From Arenimonas soli (GTDB lineage: Bacteria > Pseudomonadota > Gammaproteobacteria > Xanthomonadales > Xanthomonadaceae): a DNA stretch of 64,000 nt. The stretch is taken from assembly GCF_014643775.1 (NCBI RefSeq), contig NZ_BMKC01000003.1, forward strand, positions 481,603-545,602, read 5' to 3'. This document shows, one piece after another, positions 9,898 to 19,137 of the stretch. The notes beneath the pieces were generated by a model. That model was not told the DNA's origin and did no database searches. It was given only the letters and a program-made list of their open reading frames with translations. Both the position numbers and the translations under genes were made by a program. How positions within the stretch are numbered: position 1 is the first letter of the stretch; every line of letters starts with the position of its first letter.

Positions 9898-10314
9898 TCA
9901 GTCGCGGAAGCTGGCGCGCACCTCGGCCCGGTTGATCACCACCAGCGTGAACACGCCCAGCACGGTGCCCAGGGGCACCTGCAGGCAGTTCAGTCCCGCG
10001 ACCACGGCGCAAAACATCCAGTACCGGCGCGCGCGCAGAGCGCGCGCGGCGACAAGGTTCAGGACCAGTCCGGCCAGAAGCATCAGGCCCATCACGACGT
10101 AGATCCACACGAAGAAGTCGAAGAAACCTTCCGGCGGTGGATTGGCCTGGTTTTCCCAGTTGGCGCTGTCCATCATCTGGCTCATCAGCCCGTAGTGCAG
10201 GGCCAGGAAGCCCATGCCGAGCAGGGCGAAGCCGGCGAATATGTAGTGGAAGACCGACAGCAGACGCAGCTGGTCTTCGGACGGGGCGGGCAGGGGTGGG
10301 GTCGGGTCGTTCAT
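9898..10314 (-). CDS. Small integral membrane protein of unknown function
   Basis: 138 residues, not assigned to a family of known function. The N-terminus (MNDPTPPLPAPSEDQLRLL) is Pro-rich and cytoplasmic in appearance. Four hydrophobic segments follow, including VFHYIFAGFALLGMGFLALH, FFVWIYVVMGLMLLAGLVLN and AVVAGLNCLQVPLGTVLGVF, and the tail is charged. Similar proteins occur in Xanthomonadales genomes. The stop codon abuts the isoaspartyl peptidase stop on the other strand, and the gene is divergent from the sigma-like gene across a 67-nt gap. Confidence 0.75.
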   Translation of the reverse strand: MNDPTPPLPAPSEDQLRLLSVFHYIFAGFALLGMGFLALHYGLMSQMMDSANWENQANPPPEGFFDFFVWIYVVMGLMLLAGLVLNLVAARALRARRYWMFCAVVAGLNCLQVPLGTVLGVFTLVVINRAEVRASFRD

Positions 10315-10381
10315 GACCGAGGACTAGACCAGATGTGCGGCTGCATCGCCAGTCCCTGCCAGCTTCTGCCAGACTCGCGTC

Positions 10382-11014
10382 ATGGACGTCGCCACCTACC
10401 GTTCCTTGTTGGCCCAGGCCCGGTGCCACTCGCGCCGCGCCGACGAGGCCCAGGACCTGGTGCAGCAGACCCTGCTGGCGGGCCTGGAGGCCGGTCGCGA
10501 CGATCCGGCCTGGCTGGCGGGCACCCTGCGCAACCTGGCGGCACTGGCGGCGCGCAGCAACGCCCGCCGGAGACGCCGCGAGCACGCGGCCGGCGACGGC
10601 CCGGACGTCGGGCCGCCAAGCCCCGAACCGCCCCCGGCCCCGTCGTTGCCCCTGCTCGCGGCGCTGCCACCGGCCGCCCGGCGGGTCGCGGTGCTGGCCC
10701 TTCACGGATTGTCGGCCGACGAGATCCGATGGATCCTGGACATCCGGGACACCGCCTTCCGCCAGCGGCTGAGCCGCATCCGGAAGGCCCTGGGTGAACT
10801 CCCGCCCGCGCAGCGTGCCGAGGCTGCCGCCTTGGCTTATGTGCGCGACCCGGCGCGCTGCGCCGATCTTCAGTTCGGGCTCGTGCGCCGGGCATTGCTG
10901 GCGGTGGTCGGGCTGCGGCCGGGACTTGGCACCCACGACGTCGACGGGCACCTGCTGGTGGTCCACCGGCGTGCTCACAAAACGCCCCCCGGCGGCAACG
11001 GCCAGGTGGGATAG
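10382..11014 (+). CDS. Sigma-70-like (ECF-type) protein
   Basis: 210-residue protein with the skeleton of an ECF sigma factor. A region-2-like segment RRADEAQDLVQQTLLAG (residues 18-34) resembles the core-binding motif, and a region-4-like helix-turn-helix LSADEIRWILDIRDTAFRQR lies near residues 108-130. The linker is rich in Pro and Ala. A C-terminal extension (about 150-210) contains LVRRALLAVVGLRP and HDVDGHLLVVHRRAHK, unlike canonical sigma factors. It is followed 18 bases later by a VOC protein; this pairing suggests a functional link. No anti-sigma factor or self-promoter is evident, so a non-canonical role is possible. Confidence 0.7.
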   Translation: MDVATYRSLLAQARCHSRRADEAQDLVQQTLLAGLEAGRDDPAWLAGTLRNLAALAARSNARRRRREHAAGDGPDVGPPSPEPPPAPSLPLLAALPPAARRVAVLALHGLSADEIRWILDIRDTAFRQRLSRIRKALGELPPAQRAEAAALAYVRDPARCADLQFGLVRRALLAVVGLRPGLGTHDVDGHLLVVHRRAHKTPPGGNGQVG

Positions 11015-11032
11015 CCAAAAAGGAGGACTCCC

Positions 11033-11410
11033 ATGCTCCAGGACTGCAAGGTCGGCGCCATCGTTTTTTTCGTCAGCCAGCTCGAGCGGGCGCTGGCTTT
11101 TTATCGCGACACCCTGGGACTGCCGGTGCAGGCCGTCGATGGCCATGACGGGCCCTTTGGCGTGGGCGAAGCGGGCGGACTGACGCTGGTGTTCATCGCC
11201 CGCCAGGTGCGCGCCGGCGAAAGCCCGGTGGTGGTCTTCAACCTCGATGGCGGCATCGACGACTACGCCGAGGCGCTGGCGGCGCGCGGCGTGGAAATAG
11301 TGGTGCCGGTCAGCGAAGCGCCCGATGGCGGTCTTTCGCTGGATTTTGTCGATCCGGATCGCAACGTGCTCAGCCTCTACCAGCCCGCTGAAGCACCCAG
11401 GCGACGCTGA
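11033..11410 (+). CDS. VOC (glyoxalase/bleomycin resistance) family protein
   Basis: 125-residue vicinal-oxygen-chelate fold protein. The first beta-alpha-beta unit is VFFVSQLERALAFYRDTLGL and the second is GIDDYAEALAARGVEIVVPV followed by DFVDPDRNVLSLYQP, the typical end of the fold. A strong AAGGAGG ribosome site precedes ATG 11033. The first metal-ligand position of a classical glyoxalase is not obvious, so substrate and metal use cannot be predicted. It is probably co-transcribed with the sigma-like gene upstream. Confidence 0.85.
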   Translation: MLQDCKVGAIVFFVSQLERALAFYRDTLGLPVQAVDGHDGPFGVGEAGGLTLVFIARQVRAGESPVVVFNLDGGIDDYAEALAARGVEIVVPVSEAPDGGLSLDFVDPDRNVLSLYQPAEAPRRR

Positions 11411-11458
11411 AGATGCAGGCGTCCGGCGCTTGCTGCGCCGGACGCTTCGGTGGGCGGC

Positions 11459-12484
11459 TCAGAAGCCGCGGTCGCCCGAGATGATGCCGCCCAGGCCGCC
11501 CAGCACCGAGCCTTCGCCCTTGCTGCCGCCCTTCTGGTAGGCGGCCGACATCATGCGGCCGGCCAGGCGCGAGAACGGCAGGGACTGCAGCCAGACCTTG
11601 CCCGGGCCGGTCAGCGTGGCCAGGAACACGCCTTCGCCGCCGAACAGCATGGACTTCACGCCGCCGACCGGCTTGATGTCGAAGTTCACCGTGCTGGTCA
11701 TCGCGACCACGCAGCCGGTGTCCACGTCCAGGCGTTCGCCGGGCTGAAGCTCGCGCTCCATGATGGTGCCGCCGGCATGCACGAAGACCAAGCCGTCGCC
11801 GGTGAGCTTTTGCATGATGAAACCTTCGCCGCCGAAGAGCGCCGTCATCACCTTCTTCTGGAAGTGCAGGCCGATCTGCACGCCGCGCGCGGCGCACAGG
11901 AAGCTGTCCTTCTGGGCGATGATCGTGCCGCCGTAGTTCGACAGCGTCATCGGCACGATGGTGCCGGGGTAGGGTGCGGCGAAGGCCACCCTGGCCTTGC
12001 CGCTGCCGCCGCCGTGGGTGAAGACCGTGGTGAACAGGCTTTCGCCGGTGATCAGGCGCTTGCCGGCGCCGACCAGCTTGTCCATGAAGCCGGTGCCGGC
12101 CGAGTGCGCCCCATCGCCGAACACGGTTTCCATGCTGACGGTGGCGTCCTTGTACATCAGCGAACCGGCCTCGGCGACCGCGCTTTCACCCGGGTCGAGT
12201 TCGACTTCGACGAACTGCATGTCCTCGCCGAAGATCCTGTAGTCGATGACGTCGGCGCGCTGGCCGTGGCTGGCCATCGACGTCGCCGGCGGCGGGGTCG
12301 GCGCCAGCTGGTTGCCCGGCGCCGATTCGGCGCGCAGTTCGGCGCAGGCGCTGATCGGGATCCATTCGGCGAAACCCTGGCGCCAGCAGTGACCACTGGC
12401 ATCCTTGCCGGCCTGGGCGACCGCGGCGGCGTGGTCTAGCGGGCCCATCTGCCGGCCGTCGTAGCTGAGGTACCACTGGTGCAT
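11459..12484 (-). CDS. GYF_2 plus AIM24/TIGR00266 family protein
   Basis: 341 residues. The N-terminal GYF_2-type domain (HQWYLSYDGRQMGPLDHAAA, about 1-55) is usually a protein-binding module. A short Pro-rich linker leads to an AIM24 beta-barrel domain (about 75-330; TIGR00266) with GESAVAEAGSLMYKD, HAGGTIMERELQPGERLDVD and VDTGCVVAMTSTVNFDI. The C-terminus is Gly-rich (GGLGGIISGDRGF). The molecular function of bacterial AIM24 proteins is unknown. The gene lies 21 bases downstream of the DUF533 gene on the same strand, so the two are probably one operon. Confidence 0.88.
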   Translation of the reverse strand: MHQWYLSYDGRQMGPLDHAAAVAQAGKDASGHCWRQGFAEWIPISACAELRAESAPGNQLAPTPPPATSMASHGQRADVIDYRIFGEDMQFVEVELDPGESAVAEAGSLMYKDATVSMETVFGDGAHSAGTGFMDKLVGAGKRLITGESLFTTVFTHGGGSGKARVAFAAPYPGTIVPMTLSNYGGTIIAQKDSFLCAARGVQIGLHFQKKVMTALFGGEGFIMQKLTGDGLVFVHAGGTIMERELQPGERLDVDTGCVVAMTSTVNFDIKPVGGVKSMLFGGEGVFLATLTGPGKVWLQSLPFSRLAGRMMSAAYQKGGSKGEGSVLGGLGGIISGDRGF

Positions 12485-12505
12485 GCGAGATCTCCTTGCG
12501 GGGGG

Positions 12506-13153
12506 TCAGGCGTCCAGGCCCAGCCGATCGTGCAGTTCGCGGCGGGTGTCCTGGTTCAGGTCGAGGGCGGCGCCGAGGCGGTCGAGGAAGGCGCGCTCCT
12601 CCTGGGTGTCGGCGGTGATCGCCACCAGCGCGGCGGCGTAGGTTTCCTGGCGCAGCGCGACCGGCGTGCGCACCGCCAGCTGGTCGAGCGTGAACGGCGC
12701 GCGCATTTCGGCGTCGAGCATCTGCAGTTCATCAGTGTCCAGGCCGGCCGCGCGGGCCCGGTCGAGGATGGCGGCGCGTTCATCGGCGTCCATCAGGCCG
12801 TCGGCGTGGGCGGCGGTGATCATCGAGCGCAGCAGGTGCATGGCCTGCTCGGTGCGCAGGGCGGTGTCCGCGGCGGCGGGCGGGGCCGGCGGTGGCACGG
12901 CCCGGCCCGGCGGCGGGGGCGGCACCATGGCGCCCGGGCCGGCACCGGCCACCGGCAGGGCCGCCGGCGCGGCGGACTTCTGGCTGTAGTGTTCGTAGGC
13001 GGCCATGGCCACGCCCAGCACGCCCAGGCCCAGGGCCATCCGGCCGCCGCTGGGCAGGCCCAGGCCCCCGCGACGCTTCTTTCTCCGGCCCCCCAGCTGG
13101 CCTCCCATGGCCTGGCCCATCAGCTGGCCCAGCAGGCGTTCGGCGTTGAACAT
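12506..13153 (-). CDS. DUF533 (YebE-like, TerB-fold) membrane protein
   Basis: 215 residues starting MFNAERLLGQLMG after a CAGGAG site; an upstream in-frame extension to 13243 lacks support. Features in order: amphipathic Gly/Met-rich N-terminus, a basic cluster GGRRKKRRGG, one transmembrane segment (MALGLGVLGVAMAAYEHY), a Pro/Ala/Gly linker, then a TerB-like helical domain (about 105-215) with AHADGLMDADERAAIL and the C-terminal ALVAITADTQEERAFLDRL. E. coli YebE is related and responds to envelope stress. The function is unknown. It is the first gene of a likely operon with the AIM24 gene and is divergent from dgkA. Confidence 0.87.
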   Translation of the reverse strand: MFNAERLLGQLMGQAMGGQLGGRRKKRRGGLGLPSGGRMALGLGVLGVAMAAYEHYSQKSAAPAALPVAGAGPGAMVPPPPPGRAVPPPAPPAAADTALRTEQAMHLLRSMITAAHADGLMDADERAAILDRARAAGLDTDELQMLDAEMRAPFTLDQLAVRTPVALRQETYAAALVAITADTQEERAFLDRLGAALDLNQDTRRELHDRLGLDA

Positions 13154-13268
13154 GCGGTGCTCCTGGCGATTTCCCGAGGCCTCGATGGTGCGGGCGCCCG
13201 CCCGGCCGCACAAGGCCGAAAGGCACGGATGTGGCAGAATCACGGCCTTTGCAGCTCCAAGAGTCCCG

Positions 13269-13652
13269 ATGGCCGACAGCTACGACAGCCTGGTGCCCCG
13301 CAGCCCGTTCCGGGTCTGGCGGGCGTTCACCTGGTCCCTGAAGGGGCTGCGCGCCACGTGGATGCTCGAGTCCTCGTTCCGGCTCGAGGTTTACCTGTTC
13401 GTGCTGCTGGCGCCGCTGGCGCTGTGGCTGGGCGCGGACGGGGTCGAACGTTCGATCCTGGTCGGCTCGATGGTGCTCGTGCTGGTGGTCGAAGTGCTCA
13501 ATTCGGCGGTCGAGGCGGTGGTCGACCGCTGGGGCGCCGAACACCACGAACTCGCCGGGCGCGCCAAGGACATGGGCTCGGCCGCCGTGTTCCTGGCCGA
13601 CCTCAATGTTTTGGCCTGCTGGGGACTGATCCTCGGCCCACGTTATTTCTGA
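13269..13652 (+). CDS. dgkA: Diacylglycerol kinase
   Basis: Inner-membrane kinase of 127 residues that phosphorylates diacylglycerol released during membrane-derived oligosaccharide and LPS modification. The family core is clear: SSFRLEVYLFVLLAPLALWL, then VLVLVVEVLNSAVEAVVDRW with the catalytic Glu and Asn of the EVLNSAVE motif, AKDMGSAAVFLA and a last helix. Three membrane helices are expected. Start ATG at 13269 (MADSYDSL). terC follows after 15 bases. Confidence 0.95.
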   Translation: MADSYDSLVPRSPFRVWRAFTWSLKGLRATWMLESSFRLEVYLFVLLAPLALWLGADGVERSILVGSMVLVLVVEVLNSAVEAVVDRWGAEHHELAGRAKDMGSAAVFLADLNVLACWGLILGPRYF

Positions 13653-13667
13653 CCGGGACCCTGGACG

Positions 13668-14390
<723 letters not shown>

Positions 14391-14391
14391 C

Positions 14392-15282
14392 ATGACCATC
14401 CTCCACGACATCGATCCGCTGGCGCTGGAATTGCCGTTCTGGCCGCATGGCATCCACTGGTACGGGCTGATGTACGCCCTGGCCTTCTTCACGGCCTGGT
14501 GGCTGGGCCGCCGGCGGGTGCGGGCCGGGCGGCTGCCCGGGGTGAACGAGGATGGATTCGGCGACCTGCTGTTTTACGGGATGCTGGGCGTCATCCTGGG
14601 CGGGCGCGTCGGCTACGTGCTGTTTTATTCCTTCGACGCCTTCCTGGCCGACCCGCTGATGCTGTTCATGGTCAACGAGGGCGGCATGAGCTTCCACGGC
14701 GGCCTGCTGGGCGTGCTGGCGGCGGCCGCCTGGTGGACGCGGCGCCAGCGCCTGCATTTTTTCGACACCATGGATTTCGTGGCGCCGCTGGTGCCGGCCG
14801 GCCTGGGTTTTGGCCGCCTTGGCAACTACATCGGCGGCGAACTCTGGGGCAAACCCACCGGCGGCGACTGGGGCGTGGTGTTCCCGTCCAGCCTGCCGGC
14901 CGAATACGCGGCGCTGCCCGCCGAACAGCTTCGCGCGCTGCACGCCAGCGGCGCGCTCGACGCTTTCGCGCGGCACCCGTCGCAGCTCTACCAGGCGGCG
15001 CTCGAGGGCCTGGTGCTGGGGCTGGTGCTGTGGTTCTACTCGCGCCGGCCGCGGCCGCGCTACGCCGTGTCGGGCCTGTTCGCGCTGGGCTACGGCCTGT
15101 TCCGCTTCGCGGTGGAATTCGTGCGCGAACCCGATGCCCACCTGGGCTACCTGGCCTTCGGCTGGCTGACCATGGGCCAGCTGCTGTCGCTGCCGCTGAT
15201 CGCGCTCGGCCTGTTCCTGCTGTGGCTCTCGCACCGCTCGCCGACGCTGGCGCCGGTGCCGCCGCCGGCGCAGGAGGCCTGA
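14392..15282 (+). CDS. lgt: Prolipoprotein diacylglyceryl transferase
   Basis: Inner-membrane enzyme, 296 residues, that moves a diacylglyceryl group from phosphatidylglycerol to the lipobox cysteine of prolipoproteins, the first step of lipoprotein maturation. Visible motifs: [41 protein letters not shown] (His-Gly-Gly signature) and [16 protein letters not shown], the Lgt signature. A relatively long insert ([20 protein letters not shown]) precedes [13 protein letters not shown]. The stop codon shares one base with the thyA start. Confidence 0.96.
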   Translation: MTILHDIDPLALELPFWPHGIHWYGLMYALAFFTAWWLGRRRVRAGRLPGVNEDGFGDLLFYGMLGVILGGRVGYVLFYSFDAFLADPLMLFMVNEGGMSFHGGLLGVLAAAAWWTRRQRLHFFDTMDFVAPLVPAGLGFGRLGNYIGGELWGKPTGGDWGVVFPSSLPAEYAALPAEQLRALHASGALDAFARHPSQLYQAALEGLVLGLVLWFYSRRPRPRYAVSGLFALGYGLFRFAVEFVREPDAHLGYLAFGWLTMGQLLSLPLIALGLFLLWLSHRSPTLAPVPPPAQEA

Positions 15283-16076
15283 TGCGCGCCTACCTCGACC
15301 TGCTGCGGCACGTGCTTGAAAAGGGCACGCTCAAGGACGACCGCACCGGCACCGGCACGCGTTCCGTGTTTGGCTGGCAGATGCGCTTCGACCTGGCCGA
15401 GGGCTTCCCGCTGGTCACCACCAAGAAGCTGCACCTGCGTTCGATCATCCATGAATTGCTGTGGTTCATCCGCGGCGAGACCAACATCGCCTACCTGCGC
15501 GAAAACAAGGTCAGCATCTGGGACGAGTGGGCCGATGAAAACGGCGAGCTCGGCCCGGTGTACGGCCGGCAGTGGCGCCACTGGACGGGCAGCGATGGCC
15601 GCGAAATCGACCAGCTGCGCGAGGTGGTCGAACAGATCCGGCGCAACCCCGATTCGCGCCGGCTCGTGGTCAGTGCCTGGAACGTGGCCGAGCTGCCGCA
15701 GATGGCGCTGATGCCCTGCCATACGATGTTCCAGTTCTACGTGGCCGACGGCAGGCTCAGCTGCCAGCTCTACCAGCGTTCAGGCGACATTTTCCTGGGC
15801 GTGCCCTTCAACATCGCCAGCTATGCGCTGCTCACGCACATGGTGGCGCGCCACTGCGGCCTGGAAGTGGGCGACTTCGTGCACACGCTGGGCGATGCCC
15901 ACCTGTATTCGAACCACGTCGACCAGGCCCGCGAGCAGCTTTCGCGCGATCCGCGGCCGCTGCCGCGGCTGGTGCTGGCACCGGAAGCAACCGACCTGTT
16001 CGCGATGCGCTTCGAGGACATCGCCATCGAAGGTTACGACCCGCACCCGGCCATCAAGGCACCGGTGGCGGTGTGA
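15282..16076 (+). CDS. thyA: Thymidylate synthase
   Basis: 264 residues, exactly the E. coli length. It converts dUMP to dTMP using methylene-tetrahydrofolate. Motifs: [23 protein letters not shown]-type YGRQWRHW, the catalytic Cys in [12 protein letters not shown], and [16 protein letters not shown] for nucleotide binding. The start ATG at 15282 overlaps the lgt stop by one base (TGATG). folA, which recycles the dihydrofolate produced, starts inside its 3' end, a natural functional pairing. Confidence 0.97.
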   Translation: MRAYLDLLRHVLEKGTLKDDRTGTGTRSVFGWQMRFDLAEGFPLVTTKKLHLRSIIHELLWFIRGETNIAYLRENKVSIWDEWADENGELGPVYGRQWRHWTGSDGREIDQLREVVEQIRRNPDSRRLVVSAWNVAELPQMALMPCHTMFQFYVADGRLSCQLYQRSGDIFLGVPFNIASYALLTHMVARHCGLEVGDFVHTLGDAHLYSNHVDQAREQLSRDPRPLPRLVLAPEATDLFAMRFEDIAIEGYDPHPAIKAPVAV

Positions 16077-16585
16077 GCGGCCGGCCCGAGCTGCGCCTGG
16101 TCGCGGCGCTCGACCGCGCCCGCGGCATCGGCCGCGACAACCAGCTGCCCTGGCGCTTGCCCGACGACCTCAGGCGCTTCAAGGCGCTCACCCTTGGCCG
16201 GCCGCTGCTGATGGGCCGCAAGACCGCCGAGTCGCTGGGCCGGGCGCTGCCGGGCCGGCGCAATCTGGTGCTGACCCGCTCGGGTCGCGTGCCCTTCGAT
16301 GGCATGGAGCCGGTGGCGACGCTGGAAGACGCGATGGCGGGCTGCGCCGACGAGGCGCTGATGGTGATCGGCGGTGGCGAGGTGTATGCGCTGGCGTTGC
16401 CGCTGGCCAGCCAGCTGCACTTGACCCACGTGGACACCGTGGTGGACGGGGCCGACGCGTTCTTCCCGGCGTTCGACCCGGCCCAGTGGCGGCCGGTGTG
16501 GCGCGAAGCCCGCGCGGCCGACGACCGGCACGCGCTGGCATTCGAGTTCGTGGACTACCGGCGCGCGGGCGAAGCGCTCAGTTGA
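16073..16585 (+). CDS. folA: Dihydrofolate reductase
   Basis: 170 residues. Reduces dihydrofolate to tetrahydrofolate with NADPH. Signature residues are present: [19 protein letters not shown] (Trp and active-site Asp in the following [12 protein letters not shown]), NADPH loops [12 protein letters not shown] and RNLVLTRSG, and [15 protein letters not shown] at 16073 overlaps the thyA stop (GTGA). The 3' end overlaps the convergent minus-strand gene by eight bases. Confidence 0.95.
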   Translation: MSGRPELRLVAALDRARGIGRDNQLPWRLPDDLRRFKALTLGRPLLMGRKTAESLGRALPGRRNLVLTRSGRVPFDGMEPVATLEDAMAGCADEALMVIGGGEVYALALPLASQLHLTHVDTVVDGADAFFPAFDPAQWRPVWREARAADDRHALAFEFVDYRRAGEALS

Positions 16586-17060
16586 AGCGGTAGTCGGCGT
16601 CGTTGCCGTTCTCGAAGTGGCGCAGGGCGCGCAGGTCCTTTTCCAGCTGGATGTAGCGCACGGCCTTTTCCACCGGCAGGCCGGTCCGGCCCAGGCGGGC
16701 GAAGCTGGACTCGAGCAGGTCGGCTTCGTCGGCTTCCAGGGCCAGCATTTCCTCGGCCAGGTCCTCGATGTCGCCGTCGTCCACCTGGCCGTCAGCGAGT
16801 CGTTGCGCGTGCCGGGCCAACAGGCGCGAGCGGCGTTCGGCCAGGTCGGCCAGGCCGGCCTGGTGGGCGTCGTAGACCGGCCAGAACGCAGCATCGTCGG
16901 CGTTGGAAAGCTGAAGCTGGCGGGCCATGAAGATCTGCTTGCCGGGCGCGACGGCGGCCTTGAGCTGGTTCACGCGCGCCACGGCGTCGCCGCCGGTGTT
17001 CTGGGCCAGGACCGGCAGGGCGAGCGTGGCCAGCAGCAGGAATATGAGGGGACGGGTCAT
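16578..17060 (-). CDS. Secreted protein of unknown function
   Basis: 160 residues with a signal peptide (MTRPLIFLLLATLALPVLAQ, cleavage after about residue 19). The mature part is almost entirely helical and charged, with NADDAAFWPVYDAHQAGLAD, DLAEEMLALEADEADLLES and YIQLEKDLRALRHFE. This resembles periplasmic Spy/transcriptional-regulator-like helical proteins annotated near apaH in Xanthomonadales, but I do not recognise a defined family. A GGAGACT ribosome site lies before the ATG. It follows apaH by 17 bases on the same strand and converges with folA with overlapping stops. Confidence 0.75.
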   Translation of the reverse strand: MTRPLIFLLLATLALPVLAQNTGGDAVARVNQLKAAVAPGKQIFMARQLQLSNADDAAFWPVYDAHQAGLADLAERRSRLLARHAQRLADGQVDDGDIEDLAEEMLALEADEADLLESSFARLGRTGLPVEKAVRYIQLEKDLRALRHFENGNDADYRFN

Positions 17061-17077
17061 GGGAGTCTCCTTGTGTT

Positions 17078-17923
17078 TCAGTCGTCGCCGCGCGGCGCAT
17101 TGTCGGGCGGGTTGCGCCCGGCCACCTGGTGCAGGCGCAGTTCGGGGCCAAGCTCCAGCGCGGTGAGCTTGCCGCCCCAGACCGCGCCGGTGTCGATGGC
17201 GTAGACGCCCAGGCCCATGAACAGGCCCAGCGTCGACCAGTGGCCGAACACCACCGGCATTTCGCGCTCGGCGTGGCCGGGCACTTCGAACCAGGGATAG
17301 ACGCCGGGCCGCTGCGTGCCGGGCCGGCCCTTGTCCTCGAAGCCGATGCGGCCACCCGGCGTGCAATAACGCATGCGGGTGAAGACGTTGATGATCGCGC
17401 GGTAGCGGTCGGGGCCCATGAGTTTGGGCGACCAGGCCGGCTTGTCGCCGTACATGATCTTGACCAGCTTGTTGAAGCCGTCTCCGCGCAGCTTTTCCTC
17501 GACTTCGCGGGCGCGCGCCTCGGCCAGGGCGATCGTCCACTTGGGCGCCAGCCCGGCGTGCACCATCGCGAAGTTGAGCGTGCGGTCGACGTGGAAGAGT
17601 TTCTGCTGGCGCAGCCACTTCACCAGGACGTCGGCGTCTTCGGCGAACAGCACCCGCTGCAGGTCGGGGTTGACCTTGCGCTGGTCGGCTTCGCGGCGGG
17701 TCGAGATGGCCAGCAGCGACAGGTCGTGGTTGCCCAGCACGATGGTGCTGTGGATGGCCAGCGAGTGCACCAGGCGCAGGGTTTCAAGCGACTGGCCGCC
17801 GCGGTTGACCAGGTCGCCGCAGAACCACAGGCGGTCCACCGCCGGGTCGAACCTGATCTTTTCGAGCAGTCGCTGCAGCGCGTCGTAACAACCCTGGACG
17901 TCGCCGATGGCGTAGGTGGCCAT
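17078..17923 (-). CDS. apaH: Bis(5'-nucleosyl)-tetraphosphatase (symmetrical)
   Basis: 281 residues, usual length. Cleaves Ap4A to two ADP and removes Np4-type RNA caps. PPP-family metallophosphatase motifs: YAIGDVQGCYDALQRLL, FCGDLVNRGGQSLETLRL and VLGNHDLSLLA. The start ATG shares one base with the apaG stop (17923), as in the E. coli apaG-apaH arrangement. It is distal in the lptD-surA-pdxA-rsmA-apaG-apaH operon. Confidence 0.96.
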   Translation of the reverse strand: MATYAIGDVQGCYDALQRLLEKIRFDPAVDRLWFCGDLVNRGGQSLETLRLVHSLAIHSTIVLGNHDLSLLAISTRREADQRKVNPDLQRVLFAEDADVLVKWLRQQKLFHVDRTLNFAMVHAGLAPKWTIALAEARAREVEEKLRGDGFNKLVKIMYGDKPAWSPKLMGPDRYRAIINVFTRMRYCTPGGRIGFEDKGRPGTQRPGVYPWFEVPGHAEREMPVVFGHWSTLGLFMGLGVYAIDTGAVWGGKLTALELGPELRLHQVAGRNPPDNAPRGDD

Positions 17924-18303
17924 CAGTGCAGGGTCCGCGGGATGGAAAGGGTGAAGGGCGAGATCTCGGCGTCGAACCGGGTGCCGTCGTCGGCGAGCAT
18001 CTGGTAGCTGCCGTGCATGGTGCCCAGCGGCGTCTCGAGCACCGCGCCCGAGGTGTATTCGAAGCTTTCGCCCGGACGCAGCCAGGGCTGTTCGCCGACG
18101 ACGCCTTCGCCGTGTACTTCCTGGACCTTTCCGTTGGCGTCGGTGATCACCCAGTGCCGGCTGATCAGGCGCGCGGGCACCTCGCCGGCGTTTTCGATGC
18201 GAATGGTGTAGGCGAAGACGTAGCGGTCATCCTCGGGAATCGACTGGTCTTCGAGGAATCGGGTGGCGACGACGACCTGGATGGCGTGCTGGGGCGTGTC
18301 CAT
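17923..18303 (-). CDS. apaG: ApaG (DUF525) protein
   Basis: 126 residues of the ApaG immunoglobulin-like fold: [40 protein letters not shown] and [20 protein letters not shown]. The exact function is not established; it is conserved next to apaH and binds nucleotides or pyrophosphate in some species. It starts nine bases after rsmA and overlaps apaH by one base. Confidence 0.95.
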   Translation of the reverse strand: MDTPQHAIQVVVATRFLEDQSIPEDDRYVFAYTIRIENAGEVPARLISRHWVITDANGKVQEVHGEGVVGEQPWLRPGESFEYTSGAVLETPLGTMHGSYQMLADDGTRFDAEISPFTLSIPRTLH

Positions 18304-18312
18304 GCCGCCATT

Positions 18313-19137
18313 CTACGCAGGACGGCGGTCCGGGGGCAGCGCCGACAGGTGATTGGCCAGGTGCTTGAATTCAGCCACGGCGATCTGTTCGGCGCGGGCG
18401 TCGGGACGCAGGCCGGCTTCTTCGATGTCGGCGCCGCTGCAAACCTGCGACAGCGCGTTGCGCAGGGTCTTGCGGCGCTGGCCGAAGGCGTCGCGCACGA
18501 CCCGGGCGTACAGGGCGTGGTCGTGGATGCCCACCTCGGCGGCCGGCAGCGGCACCAGCCGCACCACCGCCGAGTCCACCTTCGGCGGTGGCCGGAAGGC
18601 CTCCGGCGGCACGTCGAACAGCGAAGTGACGGTGCAGTAGGCCTGCAGCATCACGCCCAGCCGTCCGTAGACCTTGCTGCCCGGGCCGCAGGCCATGCGG
18701 TCCACCACTTCCTTTTGCAGCATGAAGTGCATGTCGCGCACGGCGGCGGCATGTTCAAGCGCGTGGAAGAGGATGGGCGAGGAAATGTTGTAGGGCAGGT
18801 TGCCGACCAGGCGGATCTGGCCGGCGCCGTGGCCGTCGTCGGAGGCGAGCTTGCCGAAGTCGACCTGCAGCACGTCCTTGTGGATGACGGTGAGCCGGCC
18901 CAGGCCCTCGCTGGCTTCCATCAGCGGCGTGATCAGGTCGCGGTCGAACTCGATCACCGTCAGCTCGCCGTGCCGGCGCAGCAGCGGGAAGGTGATCGCG
19001 CCCTGGCCGGGGCCGATTTCCACCAGCCGGTCGCCGGGCTGCGGGTCCACCGCCAGCACGATCAGGTCGATGAACCGGCGGTCGGTGAGGAAGTGCTGGC
19101 CCAGGTTCTTCTTCGGCGGTGCCTTGAACGGGCTCAT
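18313..19137 (-). CDS. rsmA: 16S rRNA (adenine1518/1519-N6) dimethyltransferase
   Basis: 274 residues. Dimethylates two adjacent adenosines in the 3' hairpin of 16S rRNA with S-adenosylmethionine. Motifs: KKNLGQHFLTDRRFI, VEIGPGQGAITFPLL (SAM motif I), and the catalytic NLPYNISSPI (N6-adenine methyltransferase motif IV). The start is the ATG at 19137 (MSPFKAPPKK) after GGAGG; it overlaps the pdxA stop (ATGA). A longer in-frame start lacks a ribosome site. Confidence 0.96.
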   Translation of the reverse strand: MSPFKAPPKKNLGQHFLTDRRFIDLIVLAVDPQPGDRLVEIGPGQGAITFPLLRRHGELTVIEFDRDLITPLMEASEGLGRLTVIHKDVLQVDFGKLASDDGHGAGQIRLVGNLPYNISSPILFHALEHAAAVRDMHFMLQKEVVDRMACGPGSKVYGRLGVMLQAYCTVTSLFDVPPEAFRPPPKVDSAVVRLVPLPAAEVGIHDHALYARVVRDAFGQRRKTLRNALSQVCSGADIEEAGLRPDARAEQIAVAEFKHLANHLSALPPDRRPA

